NCBI RefSeq assembly: GCF_030052815.1
Contig: NC_079507.1
Span: 58,779,119 to 58,843,118, forward strand
Source: Hevea brasiliensis
Lineage: Eukaryota > Streptophyta > Magnoliopsida > Malpighiales > Euphorbiaceae
Direction of reading: 5' to 3'
DNA: 64,000 bases
The notes under the pieces are model-generated. The model searched no databases. It was given only the letters and a program-made list of their open reading frames with translations, and had not been told where the DNA came from. A program made the position numbers and the translations under genes. Positions within the stretch are counted from its first letter, which is position 1. Every line of letters starts with the position of its first letter. Positions 33,975 to 44,221 of the stretch are shown here, piece by piece.

Positions 33975-36900
33975 TGTGACACCCCTCACCTGTCTACAGT
34001 GTAGCCGAGCGATGAGTGCCACATTCGGTGCCGGAGCACCCTATCTTGTCTTGCCATGTCTATTGTAAAATTTAATGTCATTTAAATCAGGTAATTTATG
34101 TGTATAATTTTTTTTTATATCTTATTTCTGTGGAGACCCGAACAGATCCTCCTATGTTTTATTAGCATCTAGCGGGTTCCACTATCACCTGTTACCATAT
34201 TCATAGTCATCTCACATATTTCCATATCATATTCTCTTTTATCATATCATTCACAACTATTTATGAGATCTCAAATGAAGTATCATCTATTGCATTCATA
34301 TGGAAATTCATAGATAATAAATTACAAGTTTTCATTTCAATCTCAAGTTTAATTTCAAGTCCAAAATGAAATACATCATAAACTAGTAATTACATCATGA
34401 CTAAACATAATGAGCCAAAATATTAGTCTATACATGGGCCCTACCAAAATACAAAAGACCGATGAGGTGACGCTGGACAATGGCAGATCTGGTCAGAGCT
34501 CTGTCAGTGCACTACTAGTGCTACTGCTGCAGCTGCTAGGACTGATCTCCAGTACCTATGCGATGGAAAACCAACGCGCTAAGCATAACGCTTAGTGGTG
34601 CATAATTTATAATAACAATAATTTAACAATTGAAATAATATCTGCAAATCATAATTTCTGGGTCTTTTACATTTTTATTGCTCTTTGGAAGCAATTAACA
34701 TTATCGGGATCTTTTATGATTACTTATTGTATTTTAAGTCTTAATTAATTTTTATCAGTGCCCAATAAACCTATAACAAATTATAAAAGCTGGATGCACG
34801 GGTGTATACTCGTTAGACAGCCATATGTCTATCCAGTATACGTCTGTCAAGCACGAGGCCAGCTGTCGGGCACGAGACCCGCTGTTAGGCTTGTAAAGCC
34901 AGAAATAAAGTAGGCACAATGGCCAGTAAGTAGGCATATAGCCTGTAGAACAATCATACCAGACATATATTGTCAGTTCATGATTTTCTCGGTAGGCAGT
35001 ACTGCTATCTATAGTCCCTACTTGGTATACCAATTTATCCAAACTAAATGAATAAGTCTAGGTATACTATGGGCAATTAAACATTTTTAATTATTTTAGC
35101 AAAACTGTTACTATTTTCTGGTACTGTTCATTAGTACCATTAATTTCATATTAATAGGACATTAGTCCCAATTTACATATTTATATCATTTTTAATATTT
35201 AATTATCCTTATGAGTATTTTAATTATCATATATAACATTTTTTCCCATAAACATTTCTTTAGGTTCATTTTGATGTGTTATTTTATCTAGGAATTTGAC
35301 TAGGTTAGGATGTCTATTTGATCACACTTCCTTCATAACAAATGCTCCTCTATGTTTAAACTTGAATTTCAGTTTTTGAATCACTGAATTTGGGGTTATA
35401 AAACTCAAGTTATGGTCAAAATACTATAACTAGTCCCTTTGCCTCTAAGCTGTCCAGAATTTACAATTTTTGGTCAATAAACTTTGACCAGTCATTTGAT
35501 CATTTTATTGTCATTTTTAAACTTAGGTTCCTTCACAAGATATGTTCCTCTATGTCTTAGGGACTCCCAGGTACAATTTCATAATTTTCCAAGTTTGATA
35601 TAGTGAGTTATAGTCAATGTATTAACCTGGACTCTCAATCCTATAAGAGCAATAACCAACTTCAGGGCAGTATGTTTGACCCTCTTTTTAGGGTCTTTAC
35701 ACTTAGAATTTGGCAAAGGTGTCTAAATCAATGTTGTAGCCCTAAGTATCATGTTTCCAGATCATACTGGCACATCTCAAATGGAATTTCCTAGTGGGAG
35801 TTATGGCCAAATGAACACACGGGTATCAAATGGCATTCTGGGTTCAACTTAATATTTTCCAGATTTCAATTCCTAAATTTGGCTAATATTTTCCCTAGGA
35901 TGCAATGGTTTCTAGAGCTTGGTCAAAACATAAAAATTGTTGTGCTATGTCTTATAAAACTTTTGGCACTAGTTTCACTCAATTTGCAGCTTTGGAGACC
36001 AAGTTATGGCATTTTTGCCAAAACTGGTCAAGCATACCAAAGGAACAGTATTTTGGACAATTTCTGGGTTGGCAGTTTTAGTGACTCAACTTGTGATAAC
36101 AATTTGATTTGGTTAAAAGGAAAACTGGGTTAAGTGGTCTTCATGAAAAGTGTAGCCCTATGTCTAAGCTTTCCATTGATGTAATTTTAGGTCATTTGGA
36201 CTAGTATAGAGAGAGTTATGACCAAATGAACACGTAATGTTCATTTGGTCATTTTTTCATTTGGTCATTTTCTGGGTTGGCAGTTTTAGTAACCCAACTT
36301 GTGCTAACAATTTGAATTGGTTAAAGGCAAAACTGGGTCAAGTAGTCTTCATGAAAAGTGTAGCCCTATGTCTAAGCTTTCCATTGAAGTAATTTTAGGT
36401 CATTTGGACTAGTATAGAAAGAGTTATGACCAAATGACTATTCATTTGGTCATTTTTTGGGTTTCAATGTTTGGTCATCCAGGTTTGGGCAGAGAATTGG
36501 TCATGATTTTGGCAAAATTTGGGCATGGTGTCTACATGAAAAATGGGCTATTTTGAGTCTATCTTCACCTCCAATTGGCCTCATGCCAATTGGAGTCACA
36601 CATTTTCAGTTATGGGTCAATAAACCCACTGGACTCATTGAGTCCAAACCAGCAGAAAATTGAACACTCTCGATATTTCAATTCCTTCAACTTCCTTACT
36701 TCAATTTGCATGTAATACACTTCTATAAGCAACAATTTCAACTCAATAGGTCGATTTCAACATTTACACTAAGTCCTCAAGCATTTACACAAACCCTAGT
36801 TTTCAAAGTTTTAAATTTTTACAAACACTACACAATCAAACACCTAAACATTTCAACTCATTACACATTCTCATGGAACCATTTTTCATCACTTAAAAGC

Positions 36901-37705
36901 AATAAAATTCAAGTTCCATGGCTGCCAAAAATTCAAGGGTTCTTTCCTCTAGATTTTCCTTTTGTTTTAATGATATTTATGCTTGGCTAAATATGCTTTT
37001 CATATTTAATAAAGAGAAGAAGAGGGATTAGTGCACTAACCTTACTAGAGCTTCCCTAACTTCAAATTTCTTACTTCCAATGGGTGTCTATAGCTTCCTT
37101 AGGGTGTGGGAAGTATTTTTTGTGAAGTGGGCTATGGGTTTTGGTGTGTAGAAGCTTTGGAAATCAAGCTTGGAAGCTTGACAACAATGGAGGAAATGAG
37201 GGAAAGAGAGAGAGAGAAGAAATGGAGGAAGAAGATGGAAGTGGGTGAGAGTTTGTCCTTTAGTGCCTATTTATAATTTTTCTTTTTGAATTTTCCTAAC
37301 CTTTTTCTTTTCTTTTCTTTTCTTTTCCTTTCTTTTCTTTTCTTTTCTTTTCTCTTCTCATTTTCCTAATCTATTTCATAAATTTTAATTAATGTTAATT
37401 ATTTTATTCTCTAATTTTTTTTTTTTAACATTTAGGTCAAAATTCACCTTTGGGGGTGAAATGACCAAAATGCCCTTAGTAGTGCATATTGGGTTATTTT
37501 TATTATTTTTGTACCAATTTATAAATTCTCTAAACTTTAATTTATTTTTTTCTCTACATTTTCCTATATTTTCTTAACATTTATTTCTTCAATTTATGCC
37601 TCCTTACTATAGTCTAGGTGTAGTTCCAGACATTTTAACTGTCCGAACAGACATTAGTTATCGAAACAGTAAAATGTACAGACTACCTATGATGAGAGCT
37701 TTACA
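33975..37705 (-). repeat. 5' LTR of E2
   Basis: 3731 bp, same architecture as the 3' LTR: 19-bp repeat in three units near 34845-34900, ATGACCAAATGAA hairpins near 36219-36262 and 36425-36455, GA run near 37206, TATA near 37267, (TTTTC)n at 37309-37356. Differs from the 3' LTR by scattered substitutions and small indels, visibly more than the two E1 LTRs differ, so E2 is older than E1. Confidence 0.85.
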
Positions 37706-37774
37706 GATTTTGTAGAAATTATCAGCAGGGGCATTGAGCTCTACATCCGCCTCAAGTTTATCAGCTTGAACCAT
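37706..37774 (-). pseudogene. MLP-like copy 3, 5' portion of exon 1
   Basis: ATG at 37774. Reads MVQADKLEADVELNAPADNF, then KI, where E2 interrupts; the first five bases (37706-37710) are the right target duplication. In frame, with no earlier stop. Joins in sequence to 26682. The MLP reading is unambiguous by comparison with copies 1 and 2. Confidence 0.85.
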
Positions 37775-37808
37775 GTTTTTCCTGAAACATTTGCAAGTAC
37801 TGATCTTT

Positions 37809-39579
37809 TGATGCGTAAATCTACAAGTATACAGGTCGTATCAAGTAATAAAGTGATAAGTTAAGTATCATTTTCATGAGGATTCGCAGTTTGAGTACCA
37901 AACTATGAATGAAGCGATTATTTGGGCTAATGATTGATGAATAAATAGTAAATATAAATGAGCAAAGCAAAATTGATAAATCTAACTAAAATGGGTACAG
38001 AGCAAACAAATAAATTTTAAATTTAGATGCAATTGAACTGAACTAATAATGAGTAATTTAAATCAAAGTCTAATTATGATAAAAATGATTCTAGAGTTGA
38101 GGGTTCATGCATAAATTAATTGAAATTTATCTTGGTTATTCCAATTTTAAGGAAAAATAGAGTATGAAGGTGATTGATCCTAAATTCTTTTGATATCTTT
38201 TTCAAGCAAATTAAAGTGTATTTTAAGAAAATCAAACCTACTTTCGTACGATATTTGATTAATTTAAAACCCATTAAGTTTTGTAACCAGTCAGTAATTC
38301 CTCTTAAAATCCTAGTTTATTTATAAATCTATGTGATTTTAAATTCTAATCCTTGATTATCTATCAATGATCTTCACTTTTCGATCCTTCAATTAAAGAT
38401 GAACACAATACCCAATGAGTATCAACATTAGGCAAGTAAATTAAGCACACAAGGAAAGAATCAAAACTCGTATTTATATAAAATATGAAAATAACCAATC
38501 CAAATCCACAAATTAATCTAAAACATATTTCCCAACTTTGAAATCCAAAGATTCTACTCACTCATGTTGGTGTTTACAAGAGAAATTGATGGAAAAGTAA
38601 AGAAAAACATGATAAGAGGACTAAAAATAGAAAAACTCAGGTAGAAGAACCTAAAACTCTGAAAAATAGAAAAATCCAGGTAGAAGAACCCAAAACTTTG
38701 AGTCCTAGAGCTTCCAAAAATAGCTGCAGCAGTTCTTCTTCTTCAGAATTGATGGCGTCCTCCTCCCTTCTATTTTTTGTAATTTTTTTCTTTTCTTTTT
38801 TTTTTCTTGTTGTTTCTTCTTGTGGTAAAAACTAGAAAATGATGCTTTTATATGGTTCCAAAATTTGCCCTAAAAATGGATAAGAGCCAAGGAGTGGATA
38901 GAAAACAAGGTGTAAAAATATCCAGGTCAGCAAAGTTGTTCACGTTCTGGACAGTCTGCTTAGGGTATTGCTTACCCTCAGCAACATTTTCAGTAATTTT
39001 CAGCCTCTGCATGCACTGTCTGCTTAAGGTTAAGCATACCCTCAGCAAATCTCGGTAGGTTTAAGATAAAATGAGTTTTTCTGCTCATGTTTGACTTTCA
39101 ACTTGACCTGAGTTGCACCTTAAGCACTGCCGTTTACCCTAAACAGGACCTCAAGCAGGACCCTAAGCAAATTTCGGTAGATTTGTGGATGAAAGCTTGA
39201 ATGTGTTGGATTTAAGCTGTGCTTGACTTGCGGCTTACCTTAGGCTTAAAGTTAAGCAATATGACATACCCTGAGCAACATTACAAGTAAAATTTCAAGC
39301 AAATGTTGGCCAACTTAATCTTTCAAAACTTGATTTCTTCAATTTTCCTCCGTGCTTAAAGAGTTCTAAATTTTTTCAAATCATTTCCTAATACACTTAT
39401 TGATATTCAATTTACCATAAAAATCTATTAAAAATAACAAAATTATAAAAATTAAATATAAAGCAATTAAAGTTAACAAATAAGCTAAAAAAAAAGATAA
39501 AAGTATAAAATATACTAAAATATAAAATCAAAATGGATGCAAAACTACTTTAAAATGGCTATATGAAATGCGTGCAACA
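37809..39579 (-). mobile_element. Reverse solo LTR, Athila-type family 2, upstream of MLP3
   Basis: 1771 bp with target duplication TCTTT (37804-37808 and 39580-39584). In reverse it matches the solo LTR at 32205-33809, with TATA near 38847-38853 (minus) and its word cluster at 38956-39260. It lies about 35 bp upstream of the MLP3 start codon, the same site as the LTR stub in MLP1 at 4290, so the insertion predates the split of these copies. It would fire toward MLP3. Confidence 0.88.
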
Positions 39580-42500
39580 TCTTTAAAGAAGAAGCTCGCC
39601 TTAATTAATAAGTATTAATAAATTAATAATAGATGGTAGTGGTAAATGACCATAACGTGATTGTACTCTTATTGTATATAAAGAGAGAAATCAGAAATGT
39701 GGAGACAAAAAACGGTAGGGCATCAAACCATGGTAAATTTCAACCATTGTTGTCAAACTTTAGGTGCTATAATAATATAGTCTCTAAACTACTAACCATA
39801 AAACACTTAGTTACTTAAAATAATTAGTTTTAGATTAACTCACTGATATAGTAGATATTTTAAAAAAAAAAGAATGTTCTTGTTGTTCTCACTTATCTGA
39901 TTAAGGGATGACAATAAATATGGTACTCGTAAAATTTATTTTATCTTAATTTAATTAATATTTTTAATATTCGAGTTCATATACCTGCTCAAAATTTAAT
40001 TATTATTATTTTATCAATATTTAAATTCATTTATTTTTGTATTTTTTAAATTAATAATCTATTTATAATATACCTTTTTATTAATAATTTATAATTTAAA
40101 TTTTAATAATTCTATAAATATTTAAATTTCATTTATTCATAATATAATATATAAAAATTTATAGATTTTATTATTAAATAATTATTCAATATTTAATTAT
40201 TTATTTATATAAACTATTTAAGGTAACAGATTATACACTTGGTAATTAAGATTCGGAAGGATTAGGTATCTAAATTAGTTTACCTTTTGAATACAGTTAA
40301 TAATTGATGGACATCCAAACAGGTGAACCAAAGTGTTTCATAAACCTTAAAAAATAGAGTTGATAGGTAACTAATGTTACCTATCAGCTACAATTTACAT
40401 CAGCCCTATTTTTAGAGCTGTTTTACATCAGTTAATATTTTTAGAATTGTTTCTCATCCACTAATAGTTGATTTGATTTGATTTTTTATTTAGACCATAT
40501 TATTTTTTTTATGTAATTTGAAAATTAATATTATTAATGTTGTTTTCTACTATCTCTTTCATTTATTATTTTAACACCTTAATTTGCATTGCAACTATGT
40601 TAAAATATTTTCTATTAACAATACAAAATATAAAATACTTATTTATTATTAAAAAATACATTTTTTTGACTTCTAAAAAACTTAAAATTAGAAGAATTTT
40701 TCATTATCGACAATAATTATTACTTTATTATTTTCTAACTATATTTTTAAAGTTATTTAATTATTTTCTTATTTTAGTAATAAAAAAATAATATGATATA
40801 ATAAATCAATAATTATATATTTATTTTTAATAATATAAATAAATAATATATTATATAAAATTAATAATTATAACTTTATTTTAATAATAAAATAAATAAT
40901 ATAATAAATTTATAATTTTGTATTTATTTTATATGATAATAAAATAAATTATAATATATATATATATATATTTTTTATTAGTTATTTTACATTTAAAATT
41001 AAATATAATTTTAATAACAACTTAACATATATTAACTGTTATCAGCTAATAATAATGGTTATCCCATGTATTTAACAACTAAATTAAACATGCCATGGTA
41101 AGGTTGGTAGGATCAGGTCTCTGGCGGCCAGCTAATAATAACTCTGTTGATCATATGCCATGTGAAGATCCCAAGCGCGATGGCCAATAGCGTGACGAAC
41201 CCTTCCCCACTCACTCTCTATTGATCCAACTCCAACACTTGGCGAGTCTCAAAATAAGTTACAAAACCTTTGCTTATTGACTGTCAATTACATGCCCCGC
41301 TTCTCTACTCTTTCATTCGCAAAACCTTGAAACAATCAAAATCTAGATGGATTTGATCATTCACTATTGTATGCTGCTCATATGAAAATTTTCCGTGTAA
41401 TATAATTATTAATTTCTTTTTACTATGTTTTACTTGCTTGTGTAAATTGTTTTCATATGTTTTATTGATTTGGATTTGGTTATAGAATTATAAGATTAAA
41501 CCGTATTAATTAATTTTTTTTAATTTTACTCTTATTTTTATTAAACACACTATTTATATAATTATTTAAATTCTATCTTATCACCTCACTTTTAATTAGA
41601 TGAAATAAAAAGTAATTAATCAAATTAAAGAATATTTTATTATAATTTAAGTTATTTAATTATTTATGACATATAAAAGTGGAAGAAAAAGTATTATTTA
41701 AATTGATATTCAGAAATTTTTGTGTTACAAATTAAAATTTTGAGACAACATTATTATAGCAATAAATGAATTTAAAAAATTAATAAATAAAATTTAAAAA
41801 ATTATTATATATACTTGAAACATTAAAAATAGTACCCATTAAATATAAAAATTTAAAAAATTTTCTTTAATTTTAGAGAAATAAGATCTATTTATATAGA
41901 AAGGTGATCATGTGCAGAATATTCTCTCATGAATTTACCTATCAAGCTGCATATTTAATTAAAGAAAGCAACTAATTATTAGAAAATTCATTTATCTTTT
42001 GGCTTATCTTTCATATCTTTCTTGAGATCTCGATCTAGAATTTTAAATAGACAAATAATTAATGGAGAGAGATCAATTCATTTATAAATTACATTCATTA
42101 ATTTGATTGGTCAATGATCATGTATATACTTCGAAATAACTTAATTATTTTTTTAGTTTTTTTTTTTTGAGTTTTTGTTATTCAATTTTTGTGAAATTTT
42201 TCAATTTGAAAATATTTAAAATTTATTTGATAACTTTAAAAAATTAAAATTTCATTTCATATATAGCTTTTAATTTGATAAATTGTTTATTTTCTAATTT
42301 CCGTTATTAAATAAATTTTTAGTGACTTTTAAACTAAAAAAGTCGGAGGTTTTACAATTCGCAATTGACAAAGTACAATGATTTGAAGATTTTCTAATGT
42401 GGGATTTTCAGTTTTCAAAGCATGATCACGAGGGAAAAAATTTTTTTGGAGATAATCCCAAGCTTAGTAATTAAATATTGTTAATACTCTTTAATATTTT

Positions 42501-43300
42501 TTGAGTCAGAAAAAAATTTATTTGTATCAAGACATAATCTGAGATTAAAAAAAAAAAAAAAAGATAGGCAGTGCCACAATGAATTAGATCCAGGTGAATT
42601 TATAAGTTAGTAAAATAATTAGATTCTTAAAGCCAAACCATAAAATAAGAGACAAAACTCTTATAAGGAGTGTATTGGGGATGATCTATTGACCTGTTTT
42701 TAGATTGATGTATTATGCTAAGTTTTTTTGTGAAATTTAATCTATAAAATTTTCTGTTATCAAAAAATAAAAAGAGGCAAAATTCTAGATGACCACTTTA
42801 TGCAGTATAAGTGATAAATGAAATTAAAAACTTAAGTCTAAGTTCAAAACTTGAATTAAAGGGTGAGTCTCATATCGGTTAGCTGTAAAATATTGAAAAA
42901 GAAAATAAATAAAGAAAAGTCAAGCCCAATTAAGCAACTTAAAACTCAACAATTAAACATTACTGAAAATTTTTGGCACTCTCCGCAAAGAAAATTTCAC
43001 ATAATAAGTGAATATTGAGTTAACATGTAGTATATTTCATGCTATTTTAAAATGTTTTGCCTGCCTTTCACTATTCCACTCGTTGCGCACCTTAACACAC
43101 TCACCTTTGTAACTTCGATCACATGATGAGGGCAAATCATATGGCTTTGTTTCAGTGTTGATGGTGGTTTAATGGTTCTCTCACGCACTTTTGCTTTGTG
43201 TTTGATGTTTCATCAATTGGAGTCGTTGTTGGACTCGCATTTTCTTCGAACCAGATTCATCATTTCTCTGATAAGGTCAAAGGGCTGTAAATTTTCAGGA
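39580..43300. other. AT-rich intergenic DNA; no gene seen
   Basis: The first ~60 bp continue the MLP3 upstream region. A short perfect inverted repeat (arms TGATAGGTAAC, 4-bp loop) is at 40361-40386, possibly part of a small DNA element reaching to about 41050. A GC-richer patch at 41100-41340 has no ORF. 42550-42770 ends 'ttttctgttatcaaaaaat' and may be a LINE 3' tail. The rest shows nothing I can name. Confidence 0.4.
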
Positions 43301-43334
43301 ATGATGATTTGAATCTTGATTCCTTGCCCACCTC

Positions 43335-43453
43335 TATATTAAATATATCATATGTCAACTCAATACAACAAGCCAATATTGAGTTGACATATGATATATT
43401 TAATATATTTAATATGATATATTTGTTTAATATTGGCTTGTTGTATTGAGTTG
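43335..43453. repeat. Overlapping inverted repeats (compound hairpin)
   Basis: Two nested pairings share sequence: 43335-43365 pairs with 43377-43407 (31-bp perfect arms), and 43356-43380 pairs with 43429-43453 (25-bp perfect arms). The central part can therefore fold in two mutually exclusive ways. Sequence is AT-rich and non-coding. Confidence 0.8.
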
Positions 43454-43479
43454 GTACGACCATTATGTAAAATAAATTC

Positions 43480-44221
43480 TCAATAACAAGTGGATATACC
43501 AAATCAAAACGTCGCTTTGATGGCTCCAATAAATATTATAAGGCATGATTGGTGGCCAAGAGATACATTAAATATAAAATAATTCTTAATAGATCATAAC
43601 AATCACAAATATAATGTAAATTATAAACATAAGATTCAACCATCACCCTAATAATGAATCTTGAACAAATAAATTCTCACAGATTCAAAAAGCGTACTTG
43701 ATGCGGAGTTTAATTGAACCATGCTAATAATTGAGAGAGACCCTTTAATTTAATAAACTGATTTCTCCCTCTTAACTCTTCTTGATTCACACACAAGACT
43801 TTAGCGATAGAAAACTTTCTTGAGATGACCCTATTATCTTTGACTTTATGGAAAGAAAATATGCATGACCTTATGGGTAGAGAGATGACCAGCTTATATA
43901 TATATATAAAAAACTTTCTTGAGATGACCCTATTATCTTTGACTTTTATGAAAGAAAATGTGCATGACCTTATGGGTAGAGAGATAATAGGGTCATCTTA
44001 AGAAAGTTATATATATATATATATATATATATCCAATACTTAATCTGATACGTCCATTAAGTTTCCTTATAAAATTATAATTAAGATTTACTTCAATTAA
44101 AGCAATCCTTGTATAATTAGAATTTGTATTAATTAAAGTAAATATCAATTAATATTGGACCACATTAAAAGAATTGATTTTAGCCCATATGGTAATATTA
44201 ATTACTAGACAAAATCTTACA
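43480..44221 (-). mobile_element. Probable 3' LTR of the old copia relic (left border uncertain)
   Basis: Ends CTTACA at 44221, next to a minus-strand purine tract AAGTGGGTGAATG (44222-44235), as expected beside a copia 3' LTR. Within it, 'aactttcttgagatgaccc' occurs twice about 99 bp apart (43813 and 43912) and again inverted near 43983-44008. The left end was not located. Confidence 0.5.

Larger units (their letters stand above)
26683..37705 (-). mobile_element. E2: complete Tekay/Del-like (Ty3/gypsy) element, gag and partial protease only
   Basis: An 11,023-bp minus-strand element bounded by the target duplication GATTT (26678-26682 and 37706-37710). It lies inside exon 1 of MLP copy 3. 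The long LTRs (3702 and 3731 bp) start TGTGAC and end TTACA on the plus strand. A tRNA-Met primer site lies next to the right LTR and a purine tract next to the left LTR. Without the nested solo LTR the internal region is only about 2 kb and carries gag plus a protease remnant, with no RT, RNase H, integrase or chromodomain. It probably relied on a full-length relative, like the one starting at 47010. Confidence 0.85.
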
